Origin: Pseudomonas sp. TNT3
GTDB taxonomy: Bacteria > Pseudomonadota > Gammaproteobacteria > Pseudomonadales > Pseudomonadaceae
Length of the DNA stretch: 64,000 nucleotides
NCBI RefSeq assembly: GCF_010095445.2
Contig: NZ_WFGV02000018.1
Coordinates: 39,224 to 103,223, forward strand
Direction of reading: 5' to 3'
The translations under genes were made by a program, and so were the position numbers. The notes below the pieces were generated by a model, which saw nothing but the letters and a program-made list of their open reading frames with translations, made no database searches and had not been told where the DNA came from. This document shows, piece by piece, positions 16,724 through 26,591 of this stretch. Each line of letters starts with the position of its first letter. Position 1 is the stretch's first letter.

Positions 16724-17391
16724 TGATCCTCCAGGATCAGCACCACAAGGTCTTTCGGCCCGTGCGCGCCGTACGCCAGCACTTGTTCGATATCGGCAGT
16801 TTTCGAGGGGCCGGACACCAGCAGCGCGTTGGTCGGCATGCCCTTGGCCCATTCGAACTCTTGCTGCACCTGATAGAAGTTGTCGCGGATTTCGCTGGCC
16901 TTGAGCAGGGCGAAATGCACCGGCGGTACCAGGCTCATCAAGCGCGGTTCTTCTCGCGTCGGCCAGATAATGAGGCTGCCCGTGGCAGCGATTGCACCGA
17001 GTGTAGTGGTCAGGCTGGCCGGAGTGTCGTTGAACAATTCGGCTTTCCATTCCTCGACCGGGCGGTCGTAGGCTTTGAGCGTTGGAAGCGTGGGATTGTT
17101 CGCCCAGTGCTGAGTGACACGTTCGCCGTGGGGCGTCGTGGGTGCGATCAACAGGCTCGGTAATTGACGATCCTGCAGCAATTGCGCGAGCAGTGTCGGC
17201 CACTCGGCACCTGAAGTCAGGTGGATTTCCGTGTGCACCGCTTCCATCTGTTTGCGCAGTTGCGCGATGCGTTGTTCGGGGGCGTAGGTGTAAGGCGCTG
17301 TCACCAGTTCGACGTCGAAGTTGTCAGCCACCGGCGTGGTGCCGGTCAGACTGTTGCGCAATTTGGCGAGGATGTTTTGCTTGGCGCTCAT
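16720..17391 (-). CDS. lutC: L-lactate utilization protein LutC (LldG)
   Basis: A 223-residue LUD-domain protein (SAKQNILAKLRNSL; TEIHLTSGAEWPTLLAQLL; TREEPRLMSLVPPVHFALL; NALLVSGPSKTADIEQVLAYGAHGPKDLVVLIL). It is the third subunit of the LutABC L-lactate dehydrogenase, which oxidises L-lactate to pyruvate without LldD flavoprotein. The ATG at 17391 shares a base with the lutB stop (TGATG). No LldD gene is present in this locus. Confidence 0.9.
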   Translation of the reverse strand: MSAKQNILAKLRNSLTGTTPVADNFDVELVTAPYTYAPEQRIAQLRKQMEAVHTEIHLTSGAEWPTLLAQLLQDRQLPSLLIAPTTPHGERVTQHWANNPTLPTLKAYDRPVEEWKAELFNDTPASLTTTLGAIAATGSLIIWPTREEPRLMSLVPPVHFALLKASEIRDNFYQVQQEFEWAKGMPTNALLVSGPSKTADIEQVLAYGAHGPKDLVVLILEDQ

Positions 17392-18845
17392 CAACGGTCT
17401 CCCTGTTTGGCCAGGTGCGCGCGGGCCATGTCATGCAATGAGCGGGCGGCGGGTTTGGGTGCGCTGTGGTTTTGCGTCCAGGGCCCGACATTGTTCGGCG
17501 CCAGCGCGCGCAGGCGTGTGGCGAAGAAACCGAACAGCCGATAGAGCGTCGGCGAGCTATTGAGCCTTGCCCAGGCATTCCAGATAAACCGTTCCTTGCG
17601 TGAATATTTGCTGCCTTGGCCGCGCATCACTTTATGGGGCGTATCCGGGGCTTTCACGTTCTCTTCCCGTAGGCGCCTAAGCAAGGCTGGGATAGGAATT
17701 TTTACCGGGCAGACTTCGCCGCAGGCGCCGCACAGTGACGAGGCACTGGGGTGGTCCGGAACTTTTGCCAGCCCGACCATGTGAGGGGTGATGATCTTTC
17801 CGATAGGACCCGGGTAGACCTCGCCGTAGGCATGACCGCCGATTCGGGTATAGACCGGGCAATGATTCATGCAGGCGCCGCAGCGGATGCAGTTCAAAGT
17901 CTGGCGCAACTCACTGTCGGCAAAGGCCTGGCTGCGACCGTTGTCGAGCAAGACCAGGTGCACTTCCTGCGGGCCGTCGAGTTCATGATCCTGGCGTGGG
18001 CCGGAAATCATATTGACGTAGGTGGTGATCGGCTGGCCGAGGGCGGAGCGGGTCAACAAGGACAGCAGCGGGACAACGTCGCGCAGGTTTTCGACGACTT
18101 TTTCTATGCCGGTGACCGCGATGTGAACCGGCGGCACGGTGGTCGACATGCGCCCGTTGCCTTCATTTTCCACCAGCAGCAAGGTGCCGGTTTCGGCCAC
18201 TGCGAAGTTGACGCCGGAGACGCCGATGTCCGCTTCGAAGAATTTCTGCCGCAGGACTCTGCGACCGATTTGAATGAGTTGGTCAACGTCCTTGGTGTAT
18301 TCCACGCCAAGTTTGTCGTGGAACAAGGACGCGACCTGACCGGCATTCTTGTGGATCGCCGGCATAATAATGTGTGAAGGCTTCTCGTGGTCGAGCTGGA
18401 CGATGTACTCGCCCATGTCCGATTCCAGGCATTCAATGCCACGATCAGCGAGGAAATGATTCATTTCCATTTCTTCGCTGACCATCGATTTGCCCTTGAT
18501 CACTTGCCGCGCCTCGTGAGCCCGGATGATCGAGAAGACGATGCCATTGGCTTCGTCCACCGTTTCCGCCCAATGCACTGTCACACCGTTGCGGGTCAGG
18601 TTGTGTTCAAGCTGCTCGAGCAGGTCGGGCAGCTTTGATAACGCACGAGCGCGGACAGCGTTGCCCAGCGCTCGCAAATGTTCCCTTTCGTGGGCATCGC
18701 TGAAAGACGCTGCCCGTTTTGTCATCAGTGAATCCATCGCCGAGCGAAAGTTGTTTCGCAACTGCGTGTCACCCAGAGCCTCGTGAGCCCGAGTGCGGAA
18801 ATCTTCTTCTACGGCAACCGTAGGAATAATCGCGGAAGCGTTCAT
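17391..18845 (-). CDS. lutB: L-lactate utilization iron-sulfur protein LutB (LldF)
   Basis: A 484-residue protein: N-terminal LUD domain and two 4Fe-4S motifs, CIRCGACMNHCPVYTRIGG and CGACGEVCPVKIPIP, then a C-terminal region. Length and motif order match LutB/YkgF. The ATG at 18845 follows GGAGGTGTTCT and overlaps the lutA stop by four bases. It is the electron-transfer subunit between LutA and LutC. Confidence 0.92.
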   Translation of the reverse strand: MNASAIIPTVAVEEDFRTRAHEALGDTQLRNNFRSAMDSLMTKRAASFSDAHEREHLRALGNAVRARALSKLPDLLEQLEHNLTRNGVTVHWAETVDEANGIVFSIIRAHEARQVIKGKSMVSEEMEMNHFLADRGIECLESDMGEYIVQLDHEKPSHIIMPAIHKNAGQVASLFHDKLGVEYTKDVDQLIQIGRRVLRQKFFEADIGVSGVNFAVAETGTLLLVENEGNGRMSTTVPPVHIAVTGIEKVVENLRDVVPLLSLLTRSALGQPITTYVNMISGPRQDHELDGPQEVHLVLLDNGRSQAFADSELRQTLNCIRCGACMNHCPVYTRIGGHAYGEVYPGPIGKIITPHMVGLAKVPDHPSASSLCGACGEVCPVKIPIPALLRRLREENVKAPDTPHKVMRGQGSKYSRKERFIWNAWARLNSSPTLYRLFGFFATRLRALAPNNVGPWTQNHSAPKPAARSLHDMARAHLAKQGDR

Positions 18846-19666
18846 AGAACACCTCCGGTTCGTTGCCAGAGGAAGCTGGCCAGGTGTTGGCCGCGCAACG
18901 CTTCCTGCTGTTTTTCCAGCGAGCCGTTGATGTTCATCAGGCAACCGCAGTCGGCACTGAGTACCTTGTGCGCGCCGGATTCCTTCAACGACCGGGTCTT
19001 GTCAGCCACCATCGCGCCGGAAATGTCTGGCATACGGACGCTGAACGTCCCACCAAAGCCACAACATTCGCTTTCGTGACCGTGCTCGACCCGTTCCACG
19101 TTGCTCAGTTGCGACAACAGCTTGCGACCGTGCAGGTGGGTGTTCATCTCACGACGCGCCGAACACGAGGTGTGCAGCGCCACTTTGATCGGCGCACCGC
19201 TGTCCTTGAGCTGCACCTTGCAAACGAACAGCAGAAACTCGGCCAACTCGTAGGTCCGTGCCGCCAAGGCCTGGACCTGTTTCAACGTGTGCGGCTCATC
19301 CTTGAACAAGTCGGCGTAGTGCTCGCGCAACATACCCGCGCAAGAACCTGACGGCACCACCACCGGGTAGTCCTCGGCGAACAGCGCCAGCTGCGAGCGC
19401 GCTACGGTCCGGGCCTGTTCGGTGTAACCCGAGGTGTAGGCCGGTTGTCCGCAGCAGCTTTGCCCTTGCGGATACTCGACACGAATGCCTTCGCGCTCCA
19501 GCAGGTGGATCGCATCCATCCCAGCTTCGGGGTAGAACAAATCCACCACGCACGTCCCGAACAGGTAGACCCGCTGCGGTTTTTCGCTGGGGTATTGCCG
19601 TGGCTCGGGCAGTGGCGGGGCGACTCGGGTCGCGTTCGGCACAGCGTTGTAAAAAAGCTCGCTCAT
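18842..19666 (-). CDS. lutA: L-lactate utilization protein LutA (LldE)
   Basis: A 274-residue protein with two cysteine-rich CCG domains: GQSCCGQPAYTSGYTEQ and ESECCGFGGTFSVRMP, preceded by FGTCVVDLFYPEAG and LHTSCSARREMN. This is the LutA/YkgE subunit, related to the heterodisulfide-reductase and glycolate-oxidase GlcF type. It is the first of three overlapping genes lutA-lutB-lutC, with dld at the end. Confidence 0.92.
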   Translation of the reverse strand: MSELFYNAVPNATRVAPPLPEPRQYPSEKPQRVYLFGTCVVDLFYPEAGMDAIHLLEREGIRVEYPQGQSCCGQPAYTSGYTEQARTVARSQLALFAEDYPVVVPSGSCAGMLREHYADLFKDEPHTLKQVQALAARTYELAEFLLFVCKVQLKDSGAPIKVALHTSCSARREMNTHLHGRKLLSQLSNVERVEHGHESECCGFGGTFSVRMPDISGAMVADKTRSLKESGAHKVLSADCGCLMNINGSLEKQQEALRGQHLASFLWQRTGGVL

Positions 19667-19766
19667 CAGGCGTGTCTCCGGGTTGTCCCGGTTATCCGTC
19701 CGCTGAGGCTGCTGAATATAGTGAGGGAAGCTTTCAGCAGCCTTACAGACCGGGTTGTGAATAGCT

Positions 19767-19791
19767 GACGCCGTAGTCGTGGTACGGCGTC
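19767..19791. other. Hairpin in the lldP-lutA gap
   Basis: GACGCCGTA and TACGGCGTC form a perfect 9-base stem with a seven-base loop in the 151-base gap between permease and lutA. No T-run follows on the minus strand. It may stabilise the lldP part of the mRNA or set relative expression. Confidence 0.5.
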
Positions 19792-19817
19792 GGTTTAATG
19801 CGTGCAGCGTGTAGTCC

Positions 19818-21512
19818 TTAGTGCACCAGCATGCCGGTGAACCAGTAGGCCTGGGCCAGGGTGATCAAGCCGACAATCGTCGCGAAGAACAGGCTGTGCT
19901 TGAGGGTGAACCGGAACAGGTCGGATTCCTTGCCCACCAGGCCGGTCGCGGCGCAGGCCACGGCGATCGACTGAGGCGAGATCATCTTGCCGGTGACGCC
20001 ACCGCTGGTGTTCGCGGCGACCAGCAACACATCGCTCACGCCGATTTGGTGTGCCGTGGTGGCTTGCAGCGAGCTGAACAGTGCGTTGGAAGACGTATCG
20101 GAACCGGTCAGGAATACGCCCAGCCAACCGAGGAACGGCGAGAAGAACGGGAACGCTGCGCCTGTACCGGCCAATACCAGCGCCATGGTCGAAGACATGC
20201 CTGAGTAGTTGGTGACAAAGGCGAAGGCCAGCACCATGCCAATGGATAGAATCGGCCAGCGCAACTCGTAGAAGGTCTCGCGCAAAGTGGTCAGACCAGT
20301 TTTGAAGTTGATCTTCAGCACCAGCATCGAGATCAGCGCGGAGAAGAATATCGCCGTGCCTGTAGCCGAAATCGGGTCGAGTTTGAACACGGCGGGGAGA
20401 GCGGTCGGAGCGGTCACGATCGGTGCGACCTTGATCACCATCTGGTCCAGGTGCGGAATGGCGAAGTTGAACACCCAGCTGTACATCGAGCCGCCCGCAG
20501 CGAACATCGCCTTGAACGGTTTCAGGGTCCAGATAGTCACCAGCACGGTGAGGATCAGGAAGGGAGACCAGGCTTTGAAAATCTCACCCAGGCTGTAGGG
20601 AGAGGCAACGGTGCTGCGCGGCAAGCCGAAACCACCGGCGCTGGCGGTTACGACAGACGCGGAGACTGCACCGGCGATGTGTTGGCCGGCGGTGCGTTTC
20701 GGCTGCCAGACTTTCAGGAACAGCGTCAGGGAAATCAGGCTGGCGAGCGCCGAGGTGATGTCCGGCAGCTCAGGCCCGATGAAGTTCGACGTGAAGTATT
20801 GGGTGACAGCGAAGCTCAAGCCCGCCACCAGTGCCGCCGGCCAGGTTTCGCGGACGCCACGCATGCCGTCCATCATGAACACCAGCCAGAACGGCACGAA
20901 TAGCGACAGCAGCGGCAGTTGGCGACCGGTCATTGCGCCGATCTTGAAGGCGTCGATGCCGGTAACTTGCCCGGCGACAATAATCGGAATGCCCAAGGCG
21001 CCGAAGGCCACTGGCGCCGTGTTCGCAATCAGGCATAACCCGGCAGCGTACAGCGGGTTGAACCCCAGTCCTACCAACAGCGCGGCGGTAATCGCCACAG
21101 GTGCGCCGAAACCGGCTGCGCCTTCCAGGAAGGCACCGAAGCAGAAGCCGATCAACAGCACCTGCAGCCGCTGATCGTCAGTGATCGACAGCACGGAGCT
21201 GCGGATCACTTCGAACTGGCCGCTTTTGACCGTCAATTTGTAGAGGAACACCGCTGCCACGATGATCCACGCGATGGGCCAAAGGCCGTAGGCGAAGCCA
21301 TAGCCGGCTGCGGCGAACGCCATGTCGACCGGCATCTGGAAGGCAAAGATCGCTACTGCAATCGACAGGGCCAGCGTAATGCTGCCTGCCACATGGCCTT
21401 TGAGGCGAAACACTGCCAAAGCGAGGAAGAAAAACACGATGGGAATGACGGCGGCGAGTGCGGACAGGCCGAGGCTGCCGAGCGGACTGTAGAGCTGTTG
21501 CCAGGTTTGCAT
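19818..21512 (-). CDS. lldP: L-lactate permease
   Basis: A 564-residue, roughly 13-helix inner-membrane transporter of the LctP/LldP family. The signature [20 protein letters not shown] is intact, and [16 protein letters not shown] near the C-terminus is also typical. It imports L-lactate, D-lactate and glycolate with protons. It heads the lactate gene set and starts 262 bases from the divergent regulator, with one palindromic operator between. Confidence 0.94.
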   Translation of the reverse strand: MQTWQQLYSPLGSLGLSALAAVIPIVFFFLALAVFRLKGHVAGSITLALSIAVAIFAFQMPVDMAFAAAGYGFAYGLWPIAWIIVAAVFLYKLTVKSGQFEVIRSSVLSITDDQRLQVLLIGFCFGAFLEGAAGFGAPVAITAALLVGLGFNPLYAAGLCLIANTAPVAFGALGIPIIVAGQVTGIDAFKIGAMTGRQLPLLSLFVPFWLVFMMDGMRGVRETWPAALVAGLSFAVTQYFTSNFIGPELPDITSALASLISLTLFLKVWQPKRTAGQHIAGAVSASVVTASAGGFGLPRSTVASPYSLGEIFKAWSPFLILTVLVTIWTLKPFKAMFAAGGSMYSWVFNFAIPHLDQMVIKVAPIVTAPTALPAVFKLDPISATGTAIFFSALISMLVLKINFKTGLTTLRETFYELRWPILSIGMVLAFAFVTNYSGMSSTMALVLAGTGAAFPFFSPFLGWLGVFLTGSDTSSNALFSSLQATTAHQIGVSDVLLVAANTSGGVTGKMISPQSIAVACAATGLVGKESDLFRFTLKHSLFFATIVGLITLAQAYWFTGMLVH

Positions 21513-21564
21513 ATGGGATGGCCCCTAATTGTTGTTGGTCAGGCACTGATGAGCGTTCTTGGTT

Positions 21565-21581
21565 AATTGGTAATACCAATT
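21565..21581. promoter_or_regulatory. LldR/PdhR-type operator of the lactate genes
   Basis: AATTGGTAATACCAATT: arms AATTGGT and ACCAATT around three bases. It matches the AATTGGTnnnACCAATT site of PdhR/LldR-type GntR regulators and sits 53 bases upstream of the lldP start in the lldR-lldP gap. It is the only such site seen there. Confidence 0.85.
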
Positions 21582-21774
21582 TACAATCGCTGTTGGCTAG
21601 GGTAAAAGCCTTGTAGGCGGTGTGTCAATTTGTCGCCCTAAAACTTTTGTCGCAGGCAGGGTGCAGAGGCTGATTTGTTTACGCTGTCGAGCGTCGTCTG
21701 GTAGGTGCTGCTGCAGCGCGGATAGGCCAGAATAGAGACCCCGGCGAGCTGCCGGGATCGTGGAGAATTGAGTT

Positions 21775-22542
21775 ATGGGGTTTGATCAGATTCGTCAGCG
21801 CCGTTTGTCTGACGATATTGTCGAGCAACTCGAGGAGATGATTCTTGAGGGGACGCTGAAGTCCGGCGAGCGTTTGCCGGCCGAACGTGCACTCGCCGAA
21901 CAGTTCGGGGTGTCACGTCCTTCGTTGCGTGAGGCGATTCAAAAACTGGCGGCCAAGGGCTTGCTGGTCAGTCGCCAAGGCGGTGGCAACTATGTGGTGG
22001 AGTCGCTGGGGTCGACATTCAGCGATCCGCTGTTGCACCTGTTGGAGAGCAATCCAGAAGCCCAGCGCGACCTGCTTGAATTTCGCCACACGCTGGAAGC
22101 GTCCTGCGCCTATTACGCAGCGTTGCGCGCCACTGATGTGGATCGTGAGCGGCTGACTGCTGCGTTCAATGAACTGCAGGATTGCTATACCCGTCACGAC
22201 GAAGTCAGCCGGGCGGAGGAGGGGGCCGCTGATGCGAAATTCCACCTCGCGATTGCCGAGGCCAGTCATAACGCGGTTTTACTGCACACGATTCGTGGGC
22301 TGTTCGATCTGCTCAAGCGCAACGTGGTGACAAACATTGGCGGGATGTACAAGCAGCGTACGGAAACTCGCGACATGTTGATTACTCAGCACCGTGAGTT
22401 GTACCTGGCGATAGTCGAGGGACGGGCGGAGCAGGCGCGGGAAGTGTCCAGTCGGCACATTTTGTACGTGCAGGAAGTGCTGGAGGAGGTGCGGCAGGAA
22501 GTTCAGCGCATGGCTCGAGCGGAGCGGCGCAAGGGGACGTAG
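21775..22542 (+). CDS. lldR: GntR-family (FadR/FCD) lactate regulator
   Basis: A 255-residue regulator with an N-terminal winged helix-turn-helix (RLSDDIVEQLEEMILEGTL, ALAEQFGVSRPSLREAIQKL) and a C-terminal FCD ligand domain (FRHTLEASCAYYAALRATD, DAKFHLAIAEASHN, HRELYLAIVEGRAEQAREV). It is divergent from lldP with the palindromic operator between, as for LldR in other pseudomonads: repressor released by lactate. PdhR is the nearest alternative, but the neighbours favour LldR. Confidence 0.9.
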   Translation: MGFDQIRQRRLSDDIVEQLEEMILEGTLKSGERLPAERALAEQFGVSRPSLREAIQKLAAKGLLVSRQGGGNYVVESLGSTFSDPLLHLLESNPEAQRDLLEFRHTLEASCAYYAALRATDVDRERLTAAFNELQDCYTRHDEVSRAEEGAADAKFHLAIAEASHNAVLLHTIRGLFDLLKRNVVTNIGGMYKQRTETRDMLITQHRELYLAIVEGRAEQAREVSSRHILYVQEVLEEVRQEVQRMARAERRKGT

Positions 22543-22573
22543 TCAGTCAGAGTTTGTGTCGGGTTTGCAATCG

Positions 22574-22651
22574 CCATCGCGAGCAGGCTCGCCCCCACAT
22601 TTGTTTGTGTTGTTCACAAATCCACTGTGGGAGCGAGCCTGCTCGCGATGG
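22574..22651. repeat. REPIN-like inverted repeat, second family
   Basis: Two 26-base arms (22574-22599 and 22626-22651) with one mismatch and a 26-base loop; the arms hold CCATCGCGAGCAGGCTCGC and its complement, ending in CCCACA/TGTGGG. It fills the gap between the convergent lldR and smpB genes. The sequence differs from the TGTAGGAGC family at 1.7 and 3.9 kb. Confidence 0.87.
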
Positions 22652-22672
22652 TGGCCTCAGGCAAAAGGAGGA

Positions 22673-23155
22673 TTAATCTTCCTTGCCCTTGTTCCGCACT
22701 GCACGCTGCAGCTCTCGGCCGGCATCGCGTTCGCGCTCGGTATCACGCTTGTCGTATTCCTTCTTGCCCTTGCCCAGAGCGATCTCGCACTTGACCATGT
22801 GCTTGCTCCAGTACCAGGACAGGCATACGCAGGCATAACCCTTTTGCTGCACGGCAGAGGCCAGCTTTTCCAGCTCGCGCCGGTTGAGCAGCAACTTTCG
22901 GGTGCGGGTCGGATCGGCGATGACGTGGGTGCTTGCGGTCATCAGCGGCGTGATATGGCTGCCGAGCAGCCAGGCTTCGCCATCCTTGAGCAGTACATAA
23001 CTGTCAACCAGTTGCAGCTTGCTCGCCCGCAAACTCTTTACTTCCCAGCCGGCCAGGACCAGACCAGCCTCGAACCGATGTTCGATGAAGTAATCGTGTC
23101 GCGCCTTTTTATTTTGCGCGATGGTCCCTGTGGGGTGTTTCTTCTGTTTAGCCAT
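22673..23155 (-). CDS. smpB: SsrA-binding protein SmpB
   Basis: 160 residues, standard SmpB length. It has [29 protein letters not shown], the OB-fold core and a basic tail [20 protein letters not shown] that reaches the decoding centre. It loads tmRNA onto stalled ribosomes; ssrA is 10 kb to the left. The ATG at 23155 is chosen since homologues begin [18 protein letters not shown]; the frame is open further upstream but carries no conserved text. Confidence 0.95.
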   Translation of the reverse strand: MAKQKKHPTGTIAQNKKARHDYFIEHRFEAGLVLAGWEVKSLRASKLQLVDSYVLLKDGEAWLLGSHITPLMTASTHVIADPTRTRKLLLNRRELEKLASAVQQKGYACVCLSWYWSKHMVKCEIALGKGKKEYDKRDTERERDAGRELQRAVRNKGKED

Positions 23156-23273
23156 AGGGGCGGCATTATAGGGAGTTGCGCGCGAGTCGGCTACGGTATC
23201 GCTACGTGCTTGAGCAGGTTGATTGAATCCCGGACAATGCGCCCTCTTTTTTGAACGCTTGGGCGTGATAACG

Positions 23274-24677
23274 ATGTCGACAGACAAGGTTTCTGTCCAC
23301 GGCAGTTGGGCTAGCCGCTGGGTCTTCATACTCGCCGCGACCGGTTCGGCCGTGGGCCTGGGTAGTATCTGGAAATTCCCTTACATGGTCGGCGTCTATG
23401 GCGGGGGCGCCTTCGTGCTGATGTTCCTGGCCTGTATCGCGTTGATCGGTGTGCCGGTCATGCTGGCTGAAACCCTGATCGGCCGTCGCGCCCGGCAAAG
23501 TCCGGCCAATGCCTTGAAGGTGCTGGCAATAGAAGCGGGGCATTCGGGCAAGTGGTCCTGGGGGGCATTCGCCGGGATGATCACGGCGTTGCTGATCCTG
23601 TCTTTCTATAGTGTGGTGGGCGGCTGGTCGCTCGATTACATCATCGACATGGGGCGTGGGGACTTTCAGGGCGTCACGCCAGACCAGGTCGGCGCGTACT
23701 TTGGCAATGTAATCGCCGACCCTTGGCGCCTGACACTTTGGCACACGGTTTTCATGCTCCTGTCAGCCGTTGTGATCGCCAAAGGCGTGGTTGCCGGGCT
23801 TGAGCGCAGCTTGCGGATCATGATGCCGTTGCTCTTTGTGATGATCCTGGTGCTGTTGGGTTACAGCATGACCACCGGGCATTTCATGGAAGGCGTGCAT
23901 TTCATGTTCGACTTCCATCCGGAAAAAGTGCTCGATGGCTTGCTGCCAGCGATGGGGCACGCCTTCTTTTCCCTGAGTGTCGGCGTTGGCTCGATCATGA
24001 TCTACGGCGCCTACATGCCGAAGAATTCGTCGATTTCCGGTACTGTCGTAGGTGTAGCGCTGCTGGATACGTTCGTATCCCTTGTCGCTGGTCTGGCATT
24101 GTTTCCAATTGTGTTCGCTGCGGGCTTGAACCCAAGCGAAGGCCCGGGCCTGATGTTTGTCAGCCTTCCTTTTGCTTTTGGCAACGTGGCTTTCGGTCAG
24201 TTGATGGGCGTCGTGTTCTTCGTGCTGGTCGCAGTTGCAGCCTGGAGTTCGGCGATTTCGTTGCTGGAGCCGATGGTGGCTTATCTGGTTGAACGAACCA
24301 AAGTCCGACGCGCCTGGGTGACTTTCTGGTTGGCGTTCACCTGCTGGTTCGTAGGGTTGGGCACGGTTTTTTCCTTCAATATCTGGAAGGAAGCCAAGTT
24401 TTTCGTGAACGAAGGCGGAATGTTCCACCTCTATCAATGGGGTGCGGCAGGCGGTCTGGACTTCTTCGGCGTGATCGATTTCTTCACCTCGCGGATCATG
24501 CTGCCTCTCGGTGGTTTATGTTTCGTGGTGTTTGCAGGCTGGGTGATGGGCCGTGAGGCCGTGCGTGATGAGTTGTCGATCCGCAGTCCGGTACTGTTTA
24601 ACCTGTCCTTGTTTTTGATGCGCTATGTGGCGCCCATCGGCATTCTTGTAGTGTTTGCCGCCCAGCTGTGGAAGTGA
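23274..24677 (+). CDS. Sodium-dependent symporter of the SNF (NSS) family
   Basis: 467 residues with about 12 membrane segments. The NSS signature is at the first helix ([26 protein letters not shown]), which lines the substrate and sodium sites as in LeuT/MhsT. It should import an amino acid or related solute with sodium; the substrate is not predictable here. The start MSTDKV at 23274 has only a weak ribosome site. It is divergent from smpB and followed within seven bases by ratA. Confidence 0.9.
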   Translation: MSTDKVSVHGSWASRWVFILAATGSAVGLGSIWKFPYMVGVYGGGAFVLMFLACIALIGVPVMLAETLIGRRARQSPANALKVLAIEAGHSGKWSWGAFAGMITALLILSFYSVVGGWSLDYIIDMGRGDFQGVTPDQVGAYFGNVIADPWRLTLWHTVFMLLSAVVIAKGVVAGLERSLRIMMPLLFVMILVLLGYSMTTGHFMEGVHFMFDFHPEKVLDGLLPAMGHAFFSLSVGVGSIMIYGAYMPKNSSISGTVVGVALLDTFVSLVAGLALFPIVFAAGLNPSEGPGLMFVSLPFAFGNVAFGQLMGVVFFVLVAVAAWSSAISLLEPMVAYLVERTKVRRAWVTFWLAFTCWFVGLGTVFSFNIWKEAKFFVNEGGMFHLYQWGAAGGLDFFGVIDFFTSRIMLPLGGLCFVVFAGWVMGREAVRDELSIRSPVLFNLSLFLMRYVAPIGILVVFAAQLWK

Positions 24678-24684
24678 CGCTGAC

Positions 24685-25119
24685 ATGACGACACATATTC
24701 AACGTTCGGCCCTGCTGCCTTATCCGGCGCAAGCGCTGTACGACCTGGTAAACGACGTGGCGCGTTACCCGGAGTTCTTGCCGTGGTGCTCGTCAGCGGA
24801 GGTGCTGGAAAGCTCGCCCGAGCATATGCGCGCGAGTGTCGGTGTAGCCAAAGGTGGCCTCAGCCAGCATTTCGTAACGCGCAATACGTTGGTGCCCGGT
24901 CATTCCATCGAGATGAATCTCGAGGAAGGGCCATTCAATCAGCTGCATGGTGTCTGGGTCTTCAAGCCTTTGAGCGATAAAGCCTGCAAGATCAGCCTGG
25001 ACTTGTCGTTCGACTACGCCGGGCCGATTATCCGCGCGACCTTGGGACCGTTGTTCAATCAGGCGGCTAACACGTTGGTGGATGCGTTCTGTCAACGTGC
25101 CAAGCAAATGCATGGTTGA
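24685..25119 (+). CDS. ratA: RatA-family START-domain protein
   Basis: 144 residues; TTHIQRSALLPYPAQALYDLVNDVARYPEFLPWCSSAEVLES is the start of the polyketide-cyclase/START fold shared with Coq10. In E. coli RatA blocks 70S association; a ubiquinone-binding role is the alternative reading. It is paired with rnfH as in most gammaproteobacteria, overlapping it by eight bases. The ATG at 24685 follows GACGCTGAC with a weak ribosome site. Confidence 0.9.
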   Translation: MTTHIQRSALLPYPAQALYDLVNDVARYPEFLPWCSSAEVLESSPEHMRASVGVAKGGLSQHFVTRNTLVPGHSIEMNLEEGPFNQLHGVWVFKPLSDKACKISLDLSFDYAGPIIRATLGPLFNQAANTLVDAFCQRAKQMHG

Positions 25120-25426
25120 GGACATGATCGAGGTCGAGGTGGTTTACGCCGCCATTGATCGTCAGGTGCTTCTCAGTGTGAAGGTGCCGGCGGTGGCGAC
25201 AGTGCGAGAGGCGTTGCAGCAGTCAGGTGTTGGAAAGGAATTTCCAGAGCTGAATCTCGCCGATTGTCCTGTCGGGATATTCGGCAAAGTGATCAGCGAT
25301 CCGGACAGCCGTTTGGTGAAAGCGGGTGACCGCATTGAAATTTACCGACCATTGCTCGCCGATCCGAAAGAAGTTCGCCGGTTACGTGCAGCCAAGGCCG
25401 CCGAGACCAAGGCTCGAAACCAGTGA
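25112..25426 (+). CDS. rnfH: RnfH family protein (RatB)
   Basis: About 104 residues of the UPF0125/RnfH ubiquitin-like beta-grasp family: MIEVEVVYAAIDRQVLLSVKVP, then GIFGKVISDPDSRLVKAGDRIEIYRPLLADPKEVRRLRA, a diagnostic end. The start may be 25112 or 25124; the latter has GAGGAC closer. The function is unclear even in model bacteria. It ends at a strong terminator that it shares with bamE. Confidence 0.92.
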   Translation: MVEDMIEVEVVYAAIDRQVLLSVKVPAVATVREALQQSGVGKEFPELNLADCPVGIFGKVISDPDSRLVKAGDRIEIYRPLLADPKEVRRLRAAKAAETKARNQ

Positions 25427-25446
25427 TCTGCTAAACACCAGACAAT

Positions 25447-25473
25447 AAAAAACCCGGACAAGCCGGGTTTTTT
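25447..25473. terminator. Bidirectional terminator between rnfH and bamE
   Basis: AAAAAACCCGG (25447-25457) pairs with CCGGGTTTTTT (25463-25473) around five bases, so both strands end in a T-run. It closes the two convergent units. Confidence 0.93.
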
Positions 25474-25486
25474 AATGCGTCGCAAA

Positions 25487-26014
25487 TTATTGCGGCGTGG
25501 TGTCCAGTGGTTCTGGAGTCGGGACTGGTACGGTTTCTACGCCGTCCACGTCCTTCTGGATCTGATCCAGCAACGAACCTGGTTTGACCGGTTTTTCCGG
25601 TTTCGGCTTCTCGACGTTTTCTGCAGGCGCGGTCACATTTGTGTCGCTATCCTTACCGAGAATGGCTTCGTCACGGCTCACGCCCGGCATGAAATCGCCG
25701 GAGAGGCTGACAAGTTGATCATTTGGGTTGAAGATAACGCTAATGCGTTCCTGTTGGCGTTCACCGCCACCCGGTTGCAGGCTGTACAGATAATCCCAGC
25801 GATCGGCATGGAACGTGTCGGTCAGCAGAGGGTTACCCATGATAAACCGTACTTGCCGACGGGTCATTCCCGGGCGTAACTGGTCTATCATGTCCTGCGT
25901 GACGACATTGCCCTGCTGGATGTCGATTTTGTAAACCCCGGGGAATGAACAACCGGCGAGTGCGAGCAGTCCCACAAAGGTGAAACTGGTTAGCAAGAGC
26001 TTGGTGTTTTGCAT
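25487..26014 (-). CDS. bamE: Outer membrane assembly lipoprotein BamE (OmlA/SmpA)
   Basis: 175 residues. [17 protein letters not shown] gives a lipoprotein signal with lipobox LAGC (Cys22). The SmpA/OmlA fold follows: [37 protein letters not shown] and [14 protein letters not shown]. It belongs to the BAM complex that inserts beta-barrels such as the receptor at 6437. The C-terminal proline-rich tail ([12 protein letters not shown]) is longer than in E. coli BamE, as is usual in Pseudomonas. It is divergent from fur, which is also the common arrangement. Confidence 0.95.
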   Translation of the reverse strand: MQNTKLLLTSFTFVGLLALAGCSFPGVYKIDIQQGNVVTQDMIDQLRPGMTRRQVRFIMGNPLLTDTFHADRWDYLYSLQPGGGERQQERISVIFNPNDQLVSLSGDFMPGVSRDEAILGKDSDTNVTAPAENVEKPKPEKPVKPGSLLDQIQKDVDGVETVPVPTPEPLDTTPQ

Positions 26015-26111
26015 CGGTGGGCGACTTCCACTATCTTGGCTGGGACAACGTAAACGCCGATCATACCCGCATTAAGAGAAGCTGCGAAGCAGCATCGCGA
26101 GAAAGCTGACC

Positions 26112-26516
26112 ATGGTTGAAAATAGCGAACTACGCAAAGCCGGCCTCAAAGTGACCCTTCCACGGGTCAAAATTCTGCAAATGCTCGATTCCGCCGAGCA
26201 ACGCCACATGAGTGCCGAGGATGTTTACAAGGCGCTGATGGAGGCTGGTGAGGACGTCGGTCTGGCCACGGTTTACCGTGTACTGACTCAGTTCGAGGCA
26301 GCTGGCCTTGTGGTGCGGCACAACTTCGACGGAGGCCATGCGGTCTTCGAGCTGGACGACGGCAAGCATCACGACCATATGGTCAACGTCGAAACCAGCG
26401 AAGTGATCGAATTCTTCGACGAAGAAATCGAGCGTCTGCAGAAAGCCATTGTCGATAAGTATGGCTTTGAGATGGTTGATCACAATCTTGTGCTGTACGT
26501 ACGCAAGAAAAAGTAA
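26112..26516 (+). CDS. fur: Ferric uptake regulator Fur
   Basis: 134 residues. N-terminal winged helix with AEDVYKALMEAGEDVGLATVYRVLTQFEAAGLV; metal residues His32, and the HHDH cluster at 86-89 with Glu/His partners. It has no cysteines at all, so the structural CxxC zinc site of E. coli Fur is absent, as known for Pseudomonas Fur. It represses iron uptake; its candidate site in this window is the box at 10465-10481. Confidence 0.97.
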   Translation: MVENSELRKAGLKVTLPRVKILQMLDSAEQRHMSAEDVYKALMEAGEDVGLATVYRVLTQFEAAGLVVRHNFDGGHAVFELDDGKHHDHMVNVETSEVIEFFDEEIERLQKAIVDKYGFEMVDHNLVLYVRKKK

Positions 26517-26550
26517 GCATGTCGCGCGAACTTAAGGTTCGCGAAACGAG

Positions 26551-26576
26551 CGAAGGCGACCCCAGGGTCGCCTTCG
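26551..26576. terminator. Bidirectional terminator between fur and recN
   Basis: CGAAGGCGACC (26551-26561), CCAG, GGTCGCCTTCG (26566-26576). A smaller hairpin, CGCGAAC/GTTCGCG at 26525-26543, precedes it. The plus-strand tail is only moderately T-rich, but the placement between two convergent stops supports the call. Confidence 0.75.
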
Positions 26577-26591
26577 TGCTGTCTGCCTTCT

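Noticed and set aside
16724..17203. Extension of the D-lactate dehydrogenase frame into lutC
   Set aside because: The text is unlike the family, and the ATG at 16723 has GGAGG and the expected overlap with lutC.
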